Shown piece by piece: positions 1 through 13,421 of a stretch of DNA of 64,000 bases (positions are counted from its first letter, which is position 1; each line of letters starts with the position of its first letter). Under the pieces are notes generated by a model. The model did no database searches, was not told where the DNA came from, and saw nothing but the letters and a program-made list of their open reading frames with translations. The translations under genes were made by a program, and so were the position numbers. Location: assembly GCF_001953875.1 (NCBI RefSeq), contig NZ_MQUR01000015.1, forward strand, positions 1 through 64,000. Direction: 5' to 3'. The stretch is from Streptomyces amritsarensis (GTDB lineage: Bacteria; Actinomycetota; Actinomycetes; Streptomycetales; Streptomycetaceae).

Positions 1-32
1 GGTGGACCGCCCCCGGCGGTCGGCGCGCGGCG

Positions 33-70
33 CGCAAGGGCCCGGTCCCGAGAGGGACCGGGCCCTTGCG
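33..70 (-). terminator. Strong intrinsic hairpin after the LysM gene
   Basis: A perfect 17-bp stem (33-49 with 54-70) closes on a GAGA loop. It lies just past the stop of the minus-strand LysM gene. There is no U-tract, as is usual in Streptomyces, so it could work in both directions and also end a gene left of the window. Bases 1-32 show nothing else. Confidence 0.7.
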
Positions 71-112
71 CCTGCCGTTGCGCCTGCCGTCCAGGGGGCG
101 ACGGGGTGGCGT

Positions 113-670
113 TCAGGACGGGAGCGTCAGCACCGTGCCCGGCGGCACGAGCTCCGGGTTGGCCCCGATGACGCCCCTGTTCATGGCGTAGAGCTCGCGC
201 CAGCGCGCTTCGTTGCCGAGCTCGCGGCCGGCGATCACGGCCAGGGTGTCCCCCTGCTTGACGGTGTAGGTGCGCTTCTTCGCGGTGGGCTGCGGCTTGG
301 CGACCGGGGCCGCGGGCACCGCCTTGTGCGCGGCCGAGTGGGGCGTGGGAGTGTGCGCCGCCCCCCGCGGGGTGGACGGCGGCGCGGGCTTCGGCATCGC
401 GGCGGGCCTGGGCGGTGCGGGCACCGCCTTGTGCGCCGCGGAGCCGGGGGTCGGGGTCGCGGGGGCGGGGGCGGGCCCGCGCTCGGGCGGGGCGGCGGCC
501 GCCATGCGCTCGGCGGCGGCCCTGGTCGCCGAGGCGGCGTCGGCCGCGGCGCTCCTGGCGGGGCCCGGCCCCTGGTCCGCCTGCCGCTGCACCTGCTCCT
601 GCGCCTGCGCCTTCTCGGCGTTCTCGTGCGCTTTCTTCTTGTCGGACTTCAGGAAGTCGAAGAGTCCCAT
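113..670 (-). CDS. LysM-domain protein without signal peptide
   Basis: This 185-residue protein begins MGLFDFLKSDKKKA. The start is chosen because a GGAGG sits 9 nt upstream and the longer reading frame upstream is only arginine-rich low complexity. The first ~45 residues are charged and probably helical (many K, E, Q). Residues ~45-130 are Ala/Pro-rich linker with repeated 'AAHKAVPA' motifs. The last ~50 residues are one LysM module (YTVKQGDTLAVIAGRELGN to PGTVLTLPS), a fold that binds N-acetylglucosamine polymers such as peptidoglycan. No signal peptide or membrane segment is visible, which is odd for a wall-binding module; it may act in the cytoplasm or leave by another route. Function otherwise unknown. 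Confidence 0.8.
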   Translation of the reverse strand: MGLFDFLKSDKKKAHENAEKAQAQEQVQRQADQGPGPARSAAADAASATRAAAERMAAAAPPERGPAPAPATPTPGSAAHKAVPAPPRPAAMPKPAPPSTPRGAAHTPTPHSAAHKAVPAAPVAKPQPTAKKRTYTVKQGDTLAVIAGRELGNEARWRELYAMNRGVIGANPELVPPGTVLTLPS

Positions 671-1085
671 GTCTGTGCGCCTCCGGCGTGAGCTTCCCCC
701 CTGCGTCGATGCCCTTCCTCCACTGTCCGCCACCCTGCGGCGGGCGGCCCAGCGACGAAGCCGTCCGGGGGACGCCCGGCCCCGGCCGCCCGGCTCCCCG
801 CCGCACCGGCGTCGAGGACGCCGCCGCCGGAGCACCCGCGGGATCACGGCCCCGGACGCTCAACTCCCGTGCGGGCCGGGCCGGTAGTCGGCCGCACGAC
901 CAGCCGCGGCCGAGGCGGAGGCCTCGGGGGCGGAGGCGGTCGGCCGGTCGCGGGGCTCTGCACCCCGGGACCCCGCCCGCGGCCTGTCGGGGGCATCTCG
1001 GGAAGGGACAGCCGGGCAGACCTGGCGATACCCGCGGGCCATGGCCCGCCGCACGGCCGGGCAGGCACCCGCGGCCGGGCATGAA
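671..1085. other. Intergenic region, no gene seen
   Basis: Very GC-rich stretch between the LysM gene and the tRNA-Ala terminator. Open frames here translate to Arg/Pro/Gly-rich low-complexity peptides without a ribosome binding site and are not credible genes. The part next to 670 must hold the LysM promoter, but I cannot place its hexamers. Confidence 0.5.
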
Positions 1086-1107
1086 AAACGCCCCCCGAGC
1101 AGCGTTT
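1086..1107 (-). terminator. Terminator of tRNA-Ala
   Basis: On the minus strand a 6-bp stem (AAACGC/GCGTTT) with a 10-nt loop is followed by five U residues (complement of 1084-1088), directly downstream of tRNA-Ala. It has the stem plus U-tract form of a classical intrinsic terminator, which is rare in this GC-rich window. Confidence 0.65.
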
Positions 1108-1132
1108 CCGCAGGTCGGAGGGCATTTGAATG

Positions 1133-1205
1133 TGGAGCCTAGGAGATTCGAACTCCTGACATCTGCCTTGCAAAGGCAGCGCTCTACCAACTGAGCTAAG
1201 GCCCC
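1133..1205 (-). tRNA. tRNA-Ala (anticodon TGC)
   Basis: 73 nt. The acceptor stem (GGGGCCT with AGGCTCC) closes with one G-U pair. The D-arm has AGCTCAGTTGGTAGAGC, the anticodon loop is CTTTGCAAG with TGC, and the T-arm has GTTCGAATC. The discriminator is A and CCA is not encoded, so the CCA-adding enzyme at about 34 kb is needed. Confidence 0.96.
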
Positions 1206-1367
1206 ATGGAACTGGACGCACCGGTCCCGTGTGAGGGATGCGGTCGTTCCGCAGAACAGAGTACCGGGTTTACCCCCTCATCTCGCAAAATGATAGGGAC
1301 TCCCGCCCTGCGACCACTCTCCGTAAGATGCTCGCGAGGTTCGCACCAGCGAAGGGGAGTAGTAAGA

Positions 1368-1916
1368 GTGGACGCAGTGCAGCAAGAGGCCACGGCCAGA
1401 GCCAGAGAGCTTCAGCGCAGCTGGTACGGAGAGCCGCTGGGAGCGCTCTTCCGCAGGCTCATAGACGACCTCGGCCTGAACCAGGCCCGGCTCGCTGCCG
1501 TACTCGGGCTGTCGGCGCCCATGCTGTCCCAGCTGATGAGCGGCCAGCGCGCCAAGATCGGCAACCCTGCCGTCGTGCAGCGCGTCCAAGCCCTCCAGGA
1601 CCTCGCCGGACAGGTGGCCGACGGCAGTGTCAGCGCGGCGGAGGCGGCCGACCGGATGGACGAGATCAAGAAGACCCAGGGCGGCTCCGTCCTCAGCAGC
1701 AGCGGCCAGACCGCCACCGGTTCCGGCGCGCCCACCGTCAAGCGCGTGGTCCGCGAGATCCAGTCGCTGCTGCGCTCGGTCTCCGCGGCCGGCGACATCA
1801 TCGACGCGGCGAACAGCCTCGCTCCCAGCCACCCGGAACTGGCAGAGTTCCTCCGGGTGTACGGAGCGGGCCGCACCGCGGACGCGGTCGCCCACTACGA
1901 GGCGCACCAGAACTGA
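1368..1916 (+). CDS. Helix-turn-helix DNA-binding protein
   Basis: 182 residues from a GTG start preceded by GGGGAG about 8 nt upstream. Residues ~25-65 form an XRE/Cro-like helix-turn-helix (LNQARLAAVLGLSAPMLSQL is the two-helix core). The rest is a helical region with a Gly/Ser/Thr-rich linker and no recognised enzyme domain. It precedes a Ser/Thr kinase gene by 44 nt on the same strand and is probably co-transcribed, so it may be a substrate or partner of that kinase. I know of no assigned function; regulator by inference from the fold only. Confidence 0.82.
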   Translation: MDAVQQEATARARELQRSWYGEPLGALFRRLIDDLGLNQARLAAVLGLSAPMLSQLMSGQRAKIGNPAVVQRVQALQDLAGQVADGSVSAAEAADRMDEIKKTQGGSVLSSSGQTATGSGAPTVKRVVREIQSLLRSVSAAGDIIDAANSLAPSHPELAEFLRVYGAGRTADAVAHYEAHQN

Positions 1917-1960
1917 CACGCACGAGGGCGGACAACGGGTGACGGGGGACGGGCGCAGCG

Positions 1961-3268
1961 ATGGGTGAGGTCTTCGCCGGCCGGTACGAGCTGATCGATC
2001 CGATCGGGCGCGGTGGCGCGGGTGCCGTGTGGCGGGCCTGGGACCACCGCCGGCGCCGGTATGTCGCCGCGAAGGTCCTCCTGCAGAGCGACGCCCACAC
2101 GCTCCTGCGGTTCGTCCGGGAGCAGGCGCTGCGGATCGACCACCCGCACGTACTGGCTCCCGCCAGCTGGGCGGCCGACGACGACAAGGTCCTCTTCACC
2201 ATGGACCTGGTCGGCGGCGGCTCCCTCGGCCACGTGATCGGGGACTACGGCCCGCTCCCGCCCCGCTTCGTGTGCACCCTGCTCGACCAGCTCCTGTCGG
2301 GCCTGGCGGCCGTGCACGCAGAAGGCGTCGTGCACCGCGACATCAAACCGGCCAACATCCTTCTGGAGGCCACCGGAAGCGGGCGGCCGCACCTGCGGCT
2401 GTCCGACTTCGGCATCTCCATGCGCAAGGGCGAGCCCCGCCTGACCGAGACCAACTACGTGGTCGGCACGCCGGGTTATTTCGCACCCGAGCAACTCATG
2501 GGCGCGGAGCCCGACTTCGCCGCCGACCTCTTCGCCGTGGGACTGGTCGCGCTGTACCTGCTCCAGGGGAGCAAACCCGACTCCCAGGCCCTGGTGGACC
2601 ACTTCCTCGCCCACGGGACCCCGGACGCCCCGCAAGGCGTCCCCGGCCCGCTCTGGGACGTCGTCGCGAACCTCCTGCAGCCCGACCCCCAGAACCGCTT
2701 CCGGACCGCCACAGGGGCGCGCAAGGCCCTTGCCGGGGCCGTCGAGCTGCTGCCCCCGACCGCCCCGGACGAGGATCCGGTGGAGGTGTTCGACCAACTC
2801 GGCCCGCTCCCGCCCGGATTCGGACCCGACGGCCCGACCGGAACGACTCCGTCCGATCCCGCCGCAGCCCCAGCGGTCGCCCCGCAGCCGCCCACGGCGG
2901 GCGCGCCCGTGCCCGGCGGATCCGCCGTCACCCGGGCCGCGGAGCCCGCCCGCACCGACCCCCGCGGTGCTTCCGCCACCGCGCCGCCGGTCCCCCGGCA
3001 GGCCGCCGCCGCGGTCCACGCGCCCTCGTACGGGCCCTCGTACGCACCGTCGTACGGCCCTTCGCAGACGGGCAGCTTCCACCTGCCGCCGTCGGCCGCG
3101 GCCGGAACGCCGGGGGCGCCCACCGCGCCGGTCCCGGCCGCACCCGCGGCCGCGCCGGTCGGGAGGCGCGCCGGCATCGCCCCGCCCCCGCCGAAGGCGG
3201 TGGCTTCCCTGCTCGCCGCGGCGCTGCTGTGCTTCGCGGTCGGCGTCTGGGCCCTCACTCAGATGTGA
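1961..3268 (+). CDS. Membrane-anchored Ser/Thr protein kinase
   Basis: 435 residues. The N-terminal Hanks-type kinase domain (~1-270) has the Gly-rich loop GRGGAG (16-21), ATP-binding lysine in VAAK (Lys38), catalytic HRDIKPAN (125-132), DFG (149-151) and the activation-loop motif GTPGYFAPEQ, so it should be active. Residues ~275-405 are a Pro/Ala/Ser-rich linker including repeated PSYGPSYAPSYGPS. A single membrane segment forms the extreme C-terminus (last ~22 residues), leaving essentially no extracellular sensor: unlike PknB-type kinases it lacks PASTA repeats. It follows the HTH gene and its end overlaps the convergent next gene by 14 nt. Confidence 0.93.
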   Translation: MGEVFAGRYELIDPIGRGGAGAVWRAWDHRRRRYVAAKVLLQSDAHTLLRFVREQALRIDHPHVLAPASWAADDDKVLFTMDLVGGGSLGHVIGDYGPLPPRFVCTLLDQLLSGLAAVHAEGVVHRDIKPANILLEATGSGRPHLRLSDFGISMRKGEPRLTETNYVVGTPGYFAPEQLMGAEPDFAADLFAVGLVALYLLQGSKPDSQALVDHFLAHGTPDAPQGVPGPLWDVVANLLQPDPQNRFRTATGARKALAGAVELLPPTAPDEDPVEVFDQLGPLPPGFGPDGPTGTTPSDPAAAPAVAPQPPTAGAPVPGGSAVTRAAEPARTDPRGASATAPPVPRQAAAAVHAPSYGPSYAPSYGPSQTGSFHLPPSAAAGTPGAPTAPVPAAPAAAPVGRRAGIAPPPPKAVASLLAAALLCFAVGVWALTQM

Positions 3269-4565
3269 CGCCGCGTCGCCTCCGGCCGAGCACCACCCAG
3301 CCGCCCAGCACCGCCAGCAGCAGCGTCCCGGCGCCGAAGCCGGCGCCCGCCACGACGCGCATCAGCGAGCGGGTCCCGGCCGCCTCGGCGGCCTCCGGGG
3401 CCGTGAGCCCCTCCCGCGCGGCCGTCCGGTCATCGGCCCCGACCGCGAAGCCGCCCGCGGCCGGGTCCTCCTTGTACGCCGGCCCCTCGGCCGGCGTACC
3501 GGTGACCTCCAACCGCAGCGTCAGCGGGACCGGGACCGCGTCCTCGGTGAAGTCGGCGACCTTCGCGCCCATCGTCACGGCGACGTAGTACCAGCCCGCG
3601 ACGCTCACGGGCTGGGTCTCGCGGTCACCGGAGAAACGGTTCCCGTAGTCGACCGGAGGGGTCTTCTCCAGGGTGACCCCGGCCTGCACGCCGTCGTAGG
3701 ACACGTCCTTGCCCGACACCGGGCTCCGGTACGGGTTGTAGAGGGTGACGCCCAGTCCGCCCGAGGCGGAGGTGAAGTCCTTGGTCTTCTTCGCGGCGGA
3801 GAGCTCGGCGCCCAGGCCGAGCCGCTGCCCCCAGTCCAGCGGGACGCGGTACCAGCGGGTCTGCCCGGGACGCATCTCGTCGCGCCACACGCCGGCGCCC
3901 AGGGCCCGTGCGTCGTTGAAGCCGGTGCCGCCGGCCCGCCCCACCGCTTCGGTGCCGGGCAGGGACGGCGCTCCGGTGGGCCAGCCGCTGGGCGCGGTGG
4001 TGGGGGCGCCCGGCCCCCGGCCCGGTTCGCGCTGGACCTTCAGTTCGAGCGGCCAGGGGCTCTGGTCGGAGCCCTTGGCCGCAGTCCGGGTGACCTTCGC
4101 GTAGTACACGCCGGCCGGCGCGCAGTCGTCGTCCTCGGCCCCGCGGCGGACCCCGGCGGCGGCGAGGGGCACCGCGTCGTAGCCGAAGGTCGCCCGGCCC
4201 GTGCTCGCCGGACAGGAACGCCCCGCGGTGGTCATGATCTCCACCTCGACGCCGTCGCTGCCGGAGACCTTGGCGCCCGCCGGGGGGCGGAGCACGGCGG
4301 AGACGTAGGCGTTGGAGCCGTCCTGCTCCAGGACGAGCCGGTAGAGGCGGTCGCCGGGCCCGATGGTGTCCTCGTAGGTGTTGCCGGCCTCGATGAGCGG
4401 GGCGTCCGCCGTGGAGGGCTTGCCCTCGACCTTCCTGGCGCCGTCGGCGGGGCGGTAGGCGGGCAGCGGCTGGGGCGCGCCCGCCTCGGCGTGCGCGGCG
4501 ACGGGCACGCCGGCCGCCACCATGCCGAGGGCCGCCGCCCACACCGTCGTCCGTACCCGACCCAT
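3255..4565 (-). CDS. Secreted, membrane-anchored protein of unknown function
   Basis: About 436 residues. The ATG start is preferred because GGGGTGGG lies just upstream; a GTG 9 nt further up is possible. A signal peptide is clear (RVRTTVWAAALGMVAAGVPVAAHA, cleavage after AHA). The ectodomain (~30-385) is probably beta-rich and contains motifs seen in secreted actinobacterial proteins with repeated jelly-roll-like modules (YEDTIGPGDRLYRLVL and GQTRWYRVPLDWGQRL look like two copies of one module). A transmembrane helix near the C-terminus (VVAGAGFGAGTLLLAVLGGW) is followed by RRRR, giving type I topology. It overlaps the convergent kinase gene by 14 nt. I do not recognise a named family. Confidence 0.8.
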   Translation of the reverse strand: MGRVRTTVWAAALGMVAAGVPVAAHAEAGAPQPLPAYRPADGARKVEGKPSTADAPLIEAGNTYEDTIGPGDRLYRLVLEQDGSNAYVSAVLRPPAGAKVSGSDGVEVEIMTTAGRSCPASTGRATFGYDAVPLAAAGVRRGAEDDDCAPAGVYYAKVTRTAAKGSDQSPWPLELKVQREPGRGPGAPTTAPSGWPTGAPSLPGTEAVGRAGGTGFNDARALGAGVWRDEMRPGQTRWYRVPLDWGQRLGLGAELSAAKKTKDFTSASGGLGVTLYNPYRSPVSGKDVSYDGVQAGVTLEKTPPVDYGNRFSGDRETQPVSVAGWYYVAVTMGAKVADFTEDAVPVPLTLRLEVTGTPAEGPAYKEDPAAGGFAVGADDRTAAREGLTAPEAAEAAGTRSLMRVVAGAGFGAGTLLLAVLGGWVVLGRRRRGVTSE

Positions 4566-4637
4566 CACGCCCACCCCGAGGTTGCTACCGCAAGCCGAAA
4601 CTTTGCAAAACGTAAGTTTTCGTCACAGAACAGCACA

Positions 4638-4667
4638 AAGCCCCGGCCGCAGCGGCAGCCGGGGCTT
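4638..4667 (-). terminator. Hairpin after the DLW-39 gene
   Basis: A 9-10 bp stem (AAGCCCCGG with CCGGGGCTT) flanks a ~10-nt loop, about 20 nt downstream of the minus-strand DLW-39 stop and before the next minus-strand gene. No long U-tract. Confidence 0.6.
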
Positions 4668-4687
4668 CATGAACTCAGCCTTCGGTC

Positions 4688-4822
4688 TCACACACCGGAA
4701 CCAGAGGGCACGGAGTCGGTTGCCTCCGTCCACAGGTCCTGCTCGGCGCGGTCCGCCTGGATCTGGCGGTACACGAGGAGCCCGCCGATGGCGGCCAGTG
4801 CGACCAGGAGCAGCTTCTTCAC
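4688..4822 (-). CDS. DLW-39 family small membrane protein
   Basis: Only 44 residues, GTG start. One N-terminal hydrophobic helix (LLLVALAAIGGLLVY, ~4-18) is followed by the sequence QADRAEQDLWTEATD. The DLW triplet that names this actinomycete family falls at residues 29-31. Its size and its place between tRNA-Ile and the gyrase/DUF3566 genes fit the family, which is found near oriC in many actinobacteria. Function unknown; probably a single-pass membrane peptide. The predicted start sits next to a GACCTCG... leader with weak ribosome-binding potential. Confidence 0.82.
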   Translation of the reverse strand: MKKLLLVALAAIGGLLVYRQIQADRAEQDLWTEATDSVPSGSGV

Positions 4823-4938
4823 CGCGCGACCTCGTCTTTCGTTGACGTAGGGGACTTCTGGCGCCCAACAATACACACCGACCGATATCCGATCGGTGCC
4901 ATCGGACCGGCATGGGGTCCGCCAACCGGCCCGACGAA

Positions 4939-4971
4939 GAAGACCCCCAGGCCTTCGGCCTGGGGGTCTTC
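4939..4971 (-). terminator. Terminator of tRNA-Ile
   Basis: A perfect 15-bp stem (4939-4953 with 4957-4971) closed by a TTC loop begins 8 nt past the 3' end of tRNA-Ile. It separates the tRNA from the DLW-39 gene. Confidence 0.8.
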
Positions 4972-4978
4972 GACACTG

Positions 4979-5052
4979 TGGGGCTAACAGGATTTGAACC
5001 TGTGGCCTCATCCTTATCAGGGATGCGCTCTAACCAACTGAGCTATAGCCCC
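4979..5052 (-). tRNA. tRNA-Ile (anticodon GAT)
   Basis: 74 nt. The acceptor stem is GGGGCTA/TAGCCCC with discriminator A. The D-arm has AGCTCAGTTGGTTAGAGC, the anticodon loop is CTGATAAG with GAT, and the T-arm has GGTTCAAATCC. CCA is not encoded. Isoleucine and alanine tRNA genes beside gyrA are also found in mycobacteria. Confidence 0.96.
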
Positions 5053-5170
5053 TCCGCGCTGCGCGCTGACTCCTGAAGATTAGCGCACAGACCCGGTCAG
5101 GCCAAAATCGGTTCCCGGGAGGCGTCTGCGCAGGTCATCCGACCCGTCACCGACGCTTCCGGCGGAAGGC

Positions 5171-5815
5171 CTACTCGTCCTCGGCGAGGGTGAGCTCGAC
5201 GCCGCCGACGAATCCCGCCGACAGGTTGTAGATGAACGCGCCCAGCGTCGCCAGCGCCGTCGCCAGCACGACGTCGATCACCGCGATCACCGACGTGAAG
5301 ATCAGTACGCGCGGCAGCGAGAGGAAGGACTGGAGGTCGAAGCCGTTGCTCTCGTTCGAGCCGGTCGCCTCGCTGATCGTGCCGCCGACGGTCGAGAAGA
5401 CGCCCATCGCGTCCATGACCATCCACAGCACCGCCGCCGCCACGATCGTGCAGACACCCAGCGCGATCGACAGCAGGAAGCTGACCTTCATCACCGACCA
5501 CGGGTCCGCCTTGGCCACCCGCAGCCGCGCCTTGCGCGTCCTGGGGGCCGTACGGACCTGCGTGCGCGGCTTGCGCTGGGTGGCGGCCGTACCGCCGGCG
5601 CGCGGCGCACCGGGGCCCGCGGGCGCCGAGTACGCCTGCGGCGGCTGGTACGGCTGCGCGGGCTTGTCCTGGTCCGCGTCGGCAGCGGCCTTGGCCTCGT
5701 CCGGCGCCTGCGGTCCTCGGGTGTCCGTCACGGTTCCCCCCTGGGAGTCCGCGGCAGGGCCACGGGCACCGTTCGCTCCAGTCTTGGCCGGTCCGGCGCC
5801 CGTGGCTCCACTCAC
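5171..5815 (-). CDS. DUF3566 membrane protein downstream of gyrA
   Basis: 214 residues. The N-terminal ~95 residues are disordered and Ala/Pro/Gln-rich, ending in a basic patch (RKPRTQVRTAPRTRKARLRVAK). The conserved C-terminal half is the DUF3566 domain with two strong membrane helices (VMKVSFLLSIALGVCTIVAAAV, and a second around VLIFTSVIAVIDVVLATALATL) and ends acidic (ELTLAEDE). Its start lies 3 nt after the gyrA stop, so it should be co-transcribed and probably co-translated with gyrase. The equivalent mycobacterial gene (Rv0007) also follows gyrA. Function is unknown. Confidence 0.88.
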   Translation of the reverse strand: MSGATGAGPAKTGANGARGPAADSQGGTVTDTRGPQAPDEAKAAADADQDKPAQPYQPPQAYSAPAGPGAPRAGGTAATQRKPRTQVRTAPRTRKARLRVAKADPWSVMKVSFLLSIALGVCTIVAAAVLWMVMDAMGVFSTVGGTISEATGSNESNGFDLQSFLSLPRVLIFTSVIAVIDVVLATALATLGAFIYNLSAGFVGGVELTLAEDE

Positions 5816-5818
5816 GAC

Positions 5819-8425
<2,607 letters not shown>

Positions 8426-8470
8426 TGCTGGTCAGAAATCCTTTCAGGCGGCGGTCAGCGTCGGGCCGAC

Positions 8471-10797
<2,327 letters not shown>

Positions 10798-11334
10798 TCA
10801 CCCGTAGGTATCGCCGGGTCCGGTGCTCCCCGGAGCCCGCCACGGCCCGTACCCCTTCGGGCGTCCGCCCGGTCCCTGCACCTTGATCAGGCGGACCGTG
10901 CCCTGCCCGAGATCCGCGTTCAGCCGCGCCACCAGCTGTGGGGCCAGCAGCTTCAGCTGCGCCGCCCACGCGGAGGAGTCGCATCTCACGACCAGCTCAC
11001 GGTTCTCGTACCGCTGCGGTTCACAGTGGGCCGCGATCTCGGGGCCAACGATCTCCGGCCAGCGCTCCATCACGCCCGCCACCGCCATCGGCATCTCCCA
11101 GCCGCGCTCGGTGCGCAGCCGGTCCAGCGCCGCCATGAGCGGCATCGGGTCCCGGCCGTCCGCGCGGGCGCCCGACCGCAGCCCCGGCTGCTGCTGGCGC
11201 TTCCTGCCGCCCGCCGCGTTGCCCCGGGCCCGCGCCTGCTCGCGCGCGGCAGCCAGCGCCTGGCGGGCCAGGTCCACCCCGGAGGCCTCCGGGGCCCTGC
11301 GACCCTGCTGCGGGTCCTTGCCCTGCTCGTTCAC
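10798..11334 (-). CDS. dciA: DUF721/DciA family replication protein
   Basis: 178 residues. The conserved DUF721 region is C-terminal (~75-165: W-(P)[37 protein letters not shown]...). The N-terminal ~70 residues are basic, Gln/Arg/Gly-rich and likely disordered. DUF721 proteins (DciA; Rv0004 in M. tuberculosis) interact with the replicative helicase DnaB and take the place of DnaC/DnaI loaders in most bacteria; that role is family knowledge here. The GTG start overlaps the recF stop (GTGA), so translation is coupled. The gene was formerly annotated only as 'between recF and gyrB'. Confidence 0.88.
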   Translation of the reverse strand: MNEQGKDPQQGRRAPEASGVDLARQALAAAREQARARGNAAGGRKRQQQPGLRSGARADGRDPMPLMAALDRLRTERGWEMPMAVAGVMERWPEIVGPEIAAHCEPQRYENRELVVRCDSSAWAAQLKLLAPQLVARLNADLGQGTVRLIKVQGPGGRPKGYGPWRAPGSTGPGDTYG

Positions 11335-12470
11335 AACCGGGTCACCTCACCGCCGGACACCCCGAACCGCGCTCCCACCAGCACGCCGGGCACGTCGTCG
11401 TCCACGGCCGCCGTCACCAGGACCTGCTCGCCCGGCGCCACCAGCTCCGCCAGCCGCTCCCGGCGCCGCGCGTCGAGTTCCGCGAAGACGTCGTCCAGGA
11501 TCAGCACCGGCTCGCTGCCTTCCGAGCGCAGCAGCTCGTAGGAGGCCAGCCGCAGCGCCAGCGCGTACGACCAGGACTCACCGTGGCTGGCGTAGCCCTT
11601 GGCGGGGAGCTCCCCCAGCCGCAGCAGCACGTCGTCGCGGTGCGGGCCGACCAGGGTCACCCCGCGCTCGATCTCCTGCTTGCGCACCTCGCCGAGCGCC
11701 GCCAGCAGCGCCTCGTACAGGGCCTCGCGGGTGCGTGCCGCCCCGCTGTCCACCGGCTCGCCCGCCGAGCACCTGTACGCCAGCCCCAGCGGGCCACCGC
11801 CGGGCGCGAGCTGCTCGTACGCCTTGTCCGCCAGCGGCAGCAGCGTCGCGATCAGGTCCAGGCGCTGCGCCAGCAGCTCGGCGCCCGCGCGCGCGAGGTG
11901 CTGGTCCCACACGTCGAGCGTGGACAGGTCCGCCCCTTGGCGGCCGCCGTGCCGACGGGCCATCGCCGCGGACTTCAGCAGGGTGTTGCGCTGCTTGAGG
12001 ACGCGCTCGTAGTCGGAGCGGACCCCGGCCATCCGCGGCGAGCGGGCGGTGACCAGCTCGTCCAGGAAGCGGCGCCGCTCGCCCGGGTCGCCCTTGACCA
12101 GGGCCAGGTCCTCCGGCGCGAACAGCACCGTCCGTACGATCCCCAGCACGTCCCGGGGCCTGACCTGCGAGGACCGGTTGATGCGGGCGCGGTTGGCGCG
12201 GCCGGGGTTCAGCTCCAGCTCGACCAGCTGCCGGCGCTCGCCCTGGGTGACGGCCGCGCGGATGACCGCCCGGTCCGCGCCCATCCGTACGAGCGGGGCG
12301 TCCGAGGAGACCCGGTGGCTGCCCAGGGTCGCCAGGTAGCCGACCGCCTCGACGAGGTTGGTCTTGCCCTGGCCGTTGGGACCCACGAAAGCGGTGACGC
12401 CCGGGTCGAGGGAAACCTCGGCCCGGGCGTACGAGCGGAAGTCGGCCAGTGAGAGATGCGAGACATGCAT
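11331..12470 (-). CDS. recF: DNA replication/repair protein RecF
   Basis: 379 residues. RecF is an SMC-like ATPase that helps load RecA at gaps through RecOR. Walker A is GPNGQGKTN (~30-38), the signature motif is in [11 protein letters not shown], and Walker B/D-loop is [11 protein letters not shown] near the C-terminus. It begins [19 protein letters not shown], typical of the family. It overlaps dciA by 4 nt downstream and follows the 6-phosphogluconate dehydrogenase gene by 75 nt upstream, in the conserved dnaN-gnd-recF-dciA-gyrBA order of streptomycetes. Confidence 0.97.
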   Translation of the reverse strand: MHVSHLSLADFRSYARAEVSLDPGVTAFVGPNGQGKTNLVEAVGYLATLGSHRVSSDAPLVRMGADRAVIRAAVTQGERRQLVELELNPGRANRARINRSSQVRPRDVLGIVRTVLFAPEDLALVKGDPGERRRFLDELVTARSPRMAGVRSDYERVLKQRNTLLKSAAMARRHGGRQGADLSTLDVWDQHLARAGAELLAQRLDLIATLLPLADKAYEQLAPGGGPLGLAYRCSAGEPVDSGAARTREALYEALLAALGEVRKQEIERGVTLVGPHRDDVLLRLGELPAKGYASHGESWSYALALRLASYELLRSEGSEPVLILDDVFAELDARRRERLAELVAPGEQVLVTAAVDDDVPGVLVGARFGVSGGEVTRL

Positions 12471-12545
12471 ACGGCGCCGACCTCCCCCGGCTTACCAACT
12501 GCTCTTTCGTGGTGCTTGTGCTGCTGACCTGCGCGCTGTGGCCGC

Positions 12546-13421
12546 TCAGGCCTTCTCGACCGCGTGGCCGCCGAACTGGTTGCGCAGTGCGGCGATCATC
12601 TTCATCTGCGGGGAGTCCTCCTGGCGCGAGGCGAACCGCGCGAACAGCGACGCGGTGATCGCGGGCAGCGGAACGGCGTTGTCGATCGCCGCCTCCACCG
12701 TCCAGCGCCCCTCGCCGGAGTCCTGTGCAAAGCCCTTCAGCCGCTCCAGGTGCTCGTCCTCGTCGAGGGCGTTCACGGCCAGGTCCAGCAGCCAGGAACG
12801 GATGACGGTGCCTTCCTGCCAGGAGCGGAAGACCTCGCGGACGTCGGTGACCGAGTCCACCTTCTCCAGCAGCTCCCAGCCCTCGGCGTAGGCCTGCATC
12901 ATGGCGTACTCGATGCCGTTGTGGACCATCTTCGCGAAGTGGCCCGCGCCGACCTTGCCGGCGTGCACGGCGCCGAACTCGCCCTCGGGCTTGAGTGCGT
13001 CGAAGACCGGCTGGACGCGTGCGACGTGGTCCTTGGCACCGCCGTACATCAGCGCGTAGCCGTTCTCCAGGCCCCACACGCCGCCGGAGACACCGCAGTC
13101 GACGAAGCCGATGCCCTTGGCCGCGAGCTCCTCGGCGTGCTTCTCGTCGTCCGTCCAGCGGGAGTTGCCGCCGTCGACGACGATGTCGCCGATCGAGAGC
13201 AGCTCGCCGAGCTCGTCGATGGTCGACTGCGTCGCCGCGCCGGCGGGGACCATGACCCACACGACGCGGGGGGCCTGCAGGCTGTCCACAAGTTCCCGGA
13301 GGCTGTGGACGTCCGCGAGGTCCGGGTTGCGGTCGTATCCGATGACGGTGTGGCCTGCGCGGCGGATGCGCTCGCGCATGTTGCCGCCCATCTTGCCGAG
13401 ACCGACGAGACCAAGCTCCAT
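12546..13421 (-). CDS. gnd: 6-phosphogluconate dehydrogenase, decarboxylating (short type)
   Basis: 291 residues, the short form of the family (about 300 residues against ~470 for the classical enzyme), often NAD-preferring. It oxidises and decarboxylates 6-phosphogluconate to ribulose 5-phosphate in the pentose phosphate pathway. It has the N-terminal Rossmann motif GLVGLGKMGGNM, the substrate motif DCGVSGGVWGLENGYALM, and the catalytic lysine region KMVHNGIEYAMMQAYAEG. It sits between dnaN and recF, an arrangement conserved in Streptomyces though the metabolic link to replication is not obvious. Could alternatively act on a related 3-hydroxyacid, but the 6PGDH motifs are strong. Confidence 0.93.
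   Translation of the reverse strand: MELGLVGLGKMGGNMRERIRRAGHTVIGYDRNPDLADVHSLRELVDSLQAPRVVWVMVPAGAATQSTIDELGELLSIGDIVVDGGNSRWTDDEKHAEELAAKGIGFVDCGVSGGVWGLENGYALMYGGAKDHVARVQPVFDALKPEGEFGAVHAGKVGAGHFAKMVHNGIEYAMMQAYAEGWELLEKVDSVTDVREVFRSWQEGTVIRSWLLDLAVNALDEDEHLERLKGFAQDSGEGRWTVEAAIDNAVPLPAITASLFARFASRQEDSPQMKMIAALRNQFGGHAVEKA

Noticed and set aside
844-1221. 125-residue minus-strand frame between the LysM gene and tRNA-Ala
   Set aside because: It runs through the tRNA-Ala gene itself and gives an Arg/Pro-rich low-complexity peptide without a ribosome binding site.
3005-3070. Short tandem repeat in the kinase linker as a mobile or CRISPR-like repeat
   Set aside because: It is codon-level repetition of PSYGPS/PSYAPS in a disordered linker, without spacers or flanking cas genes.
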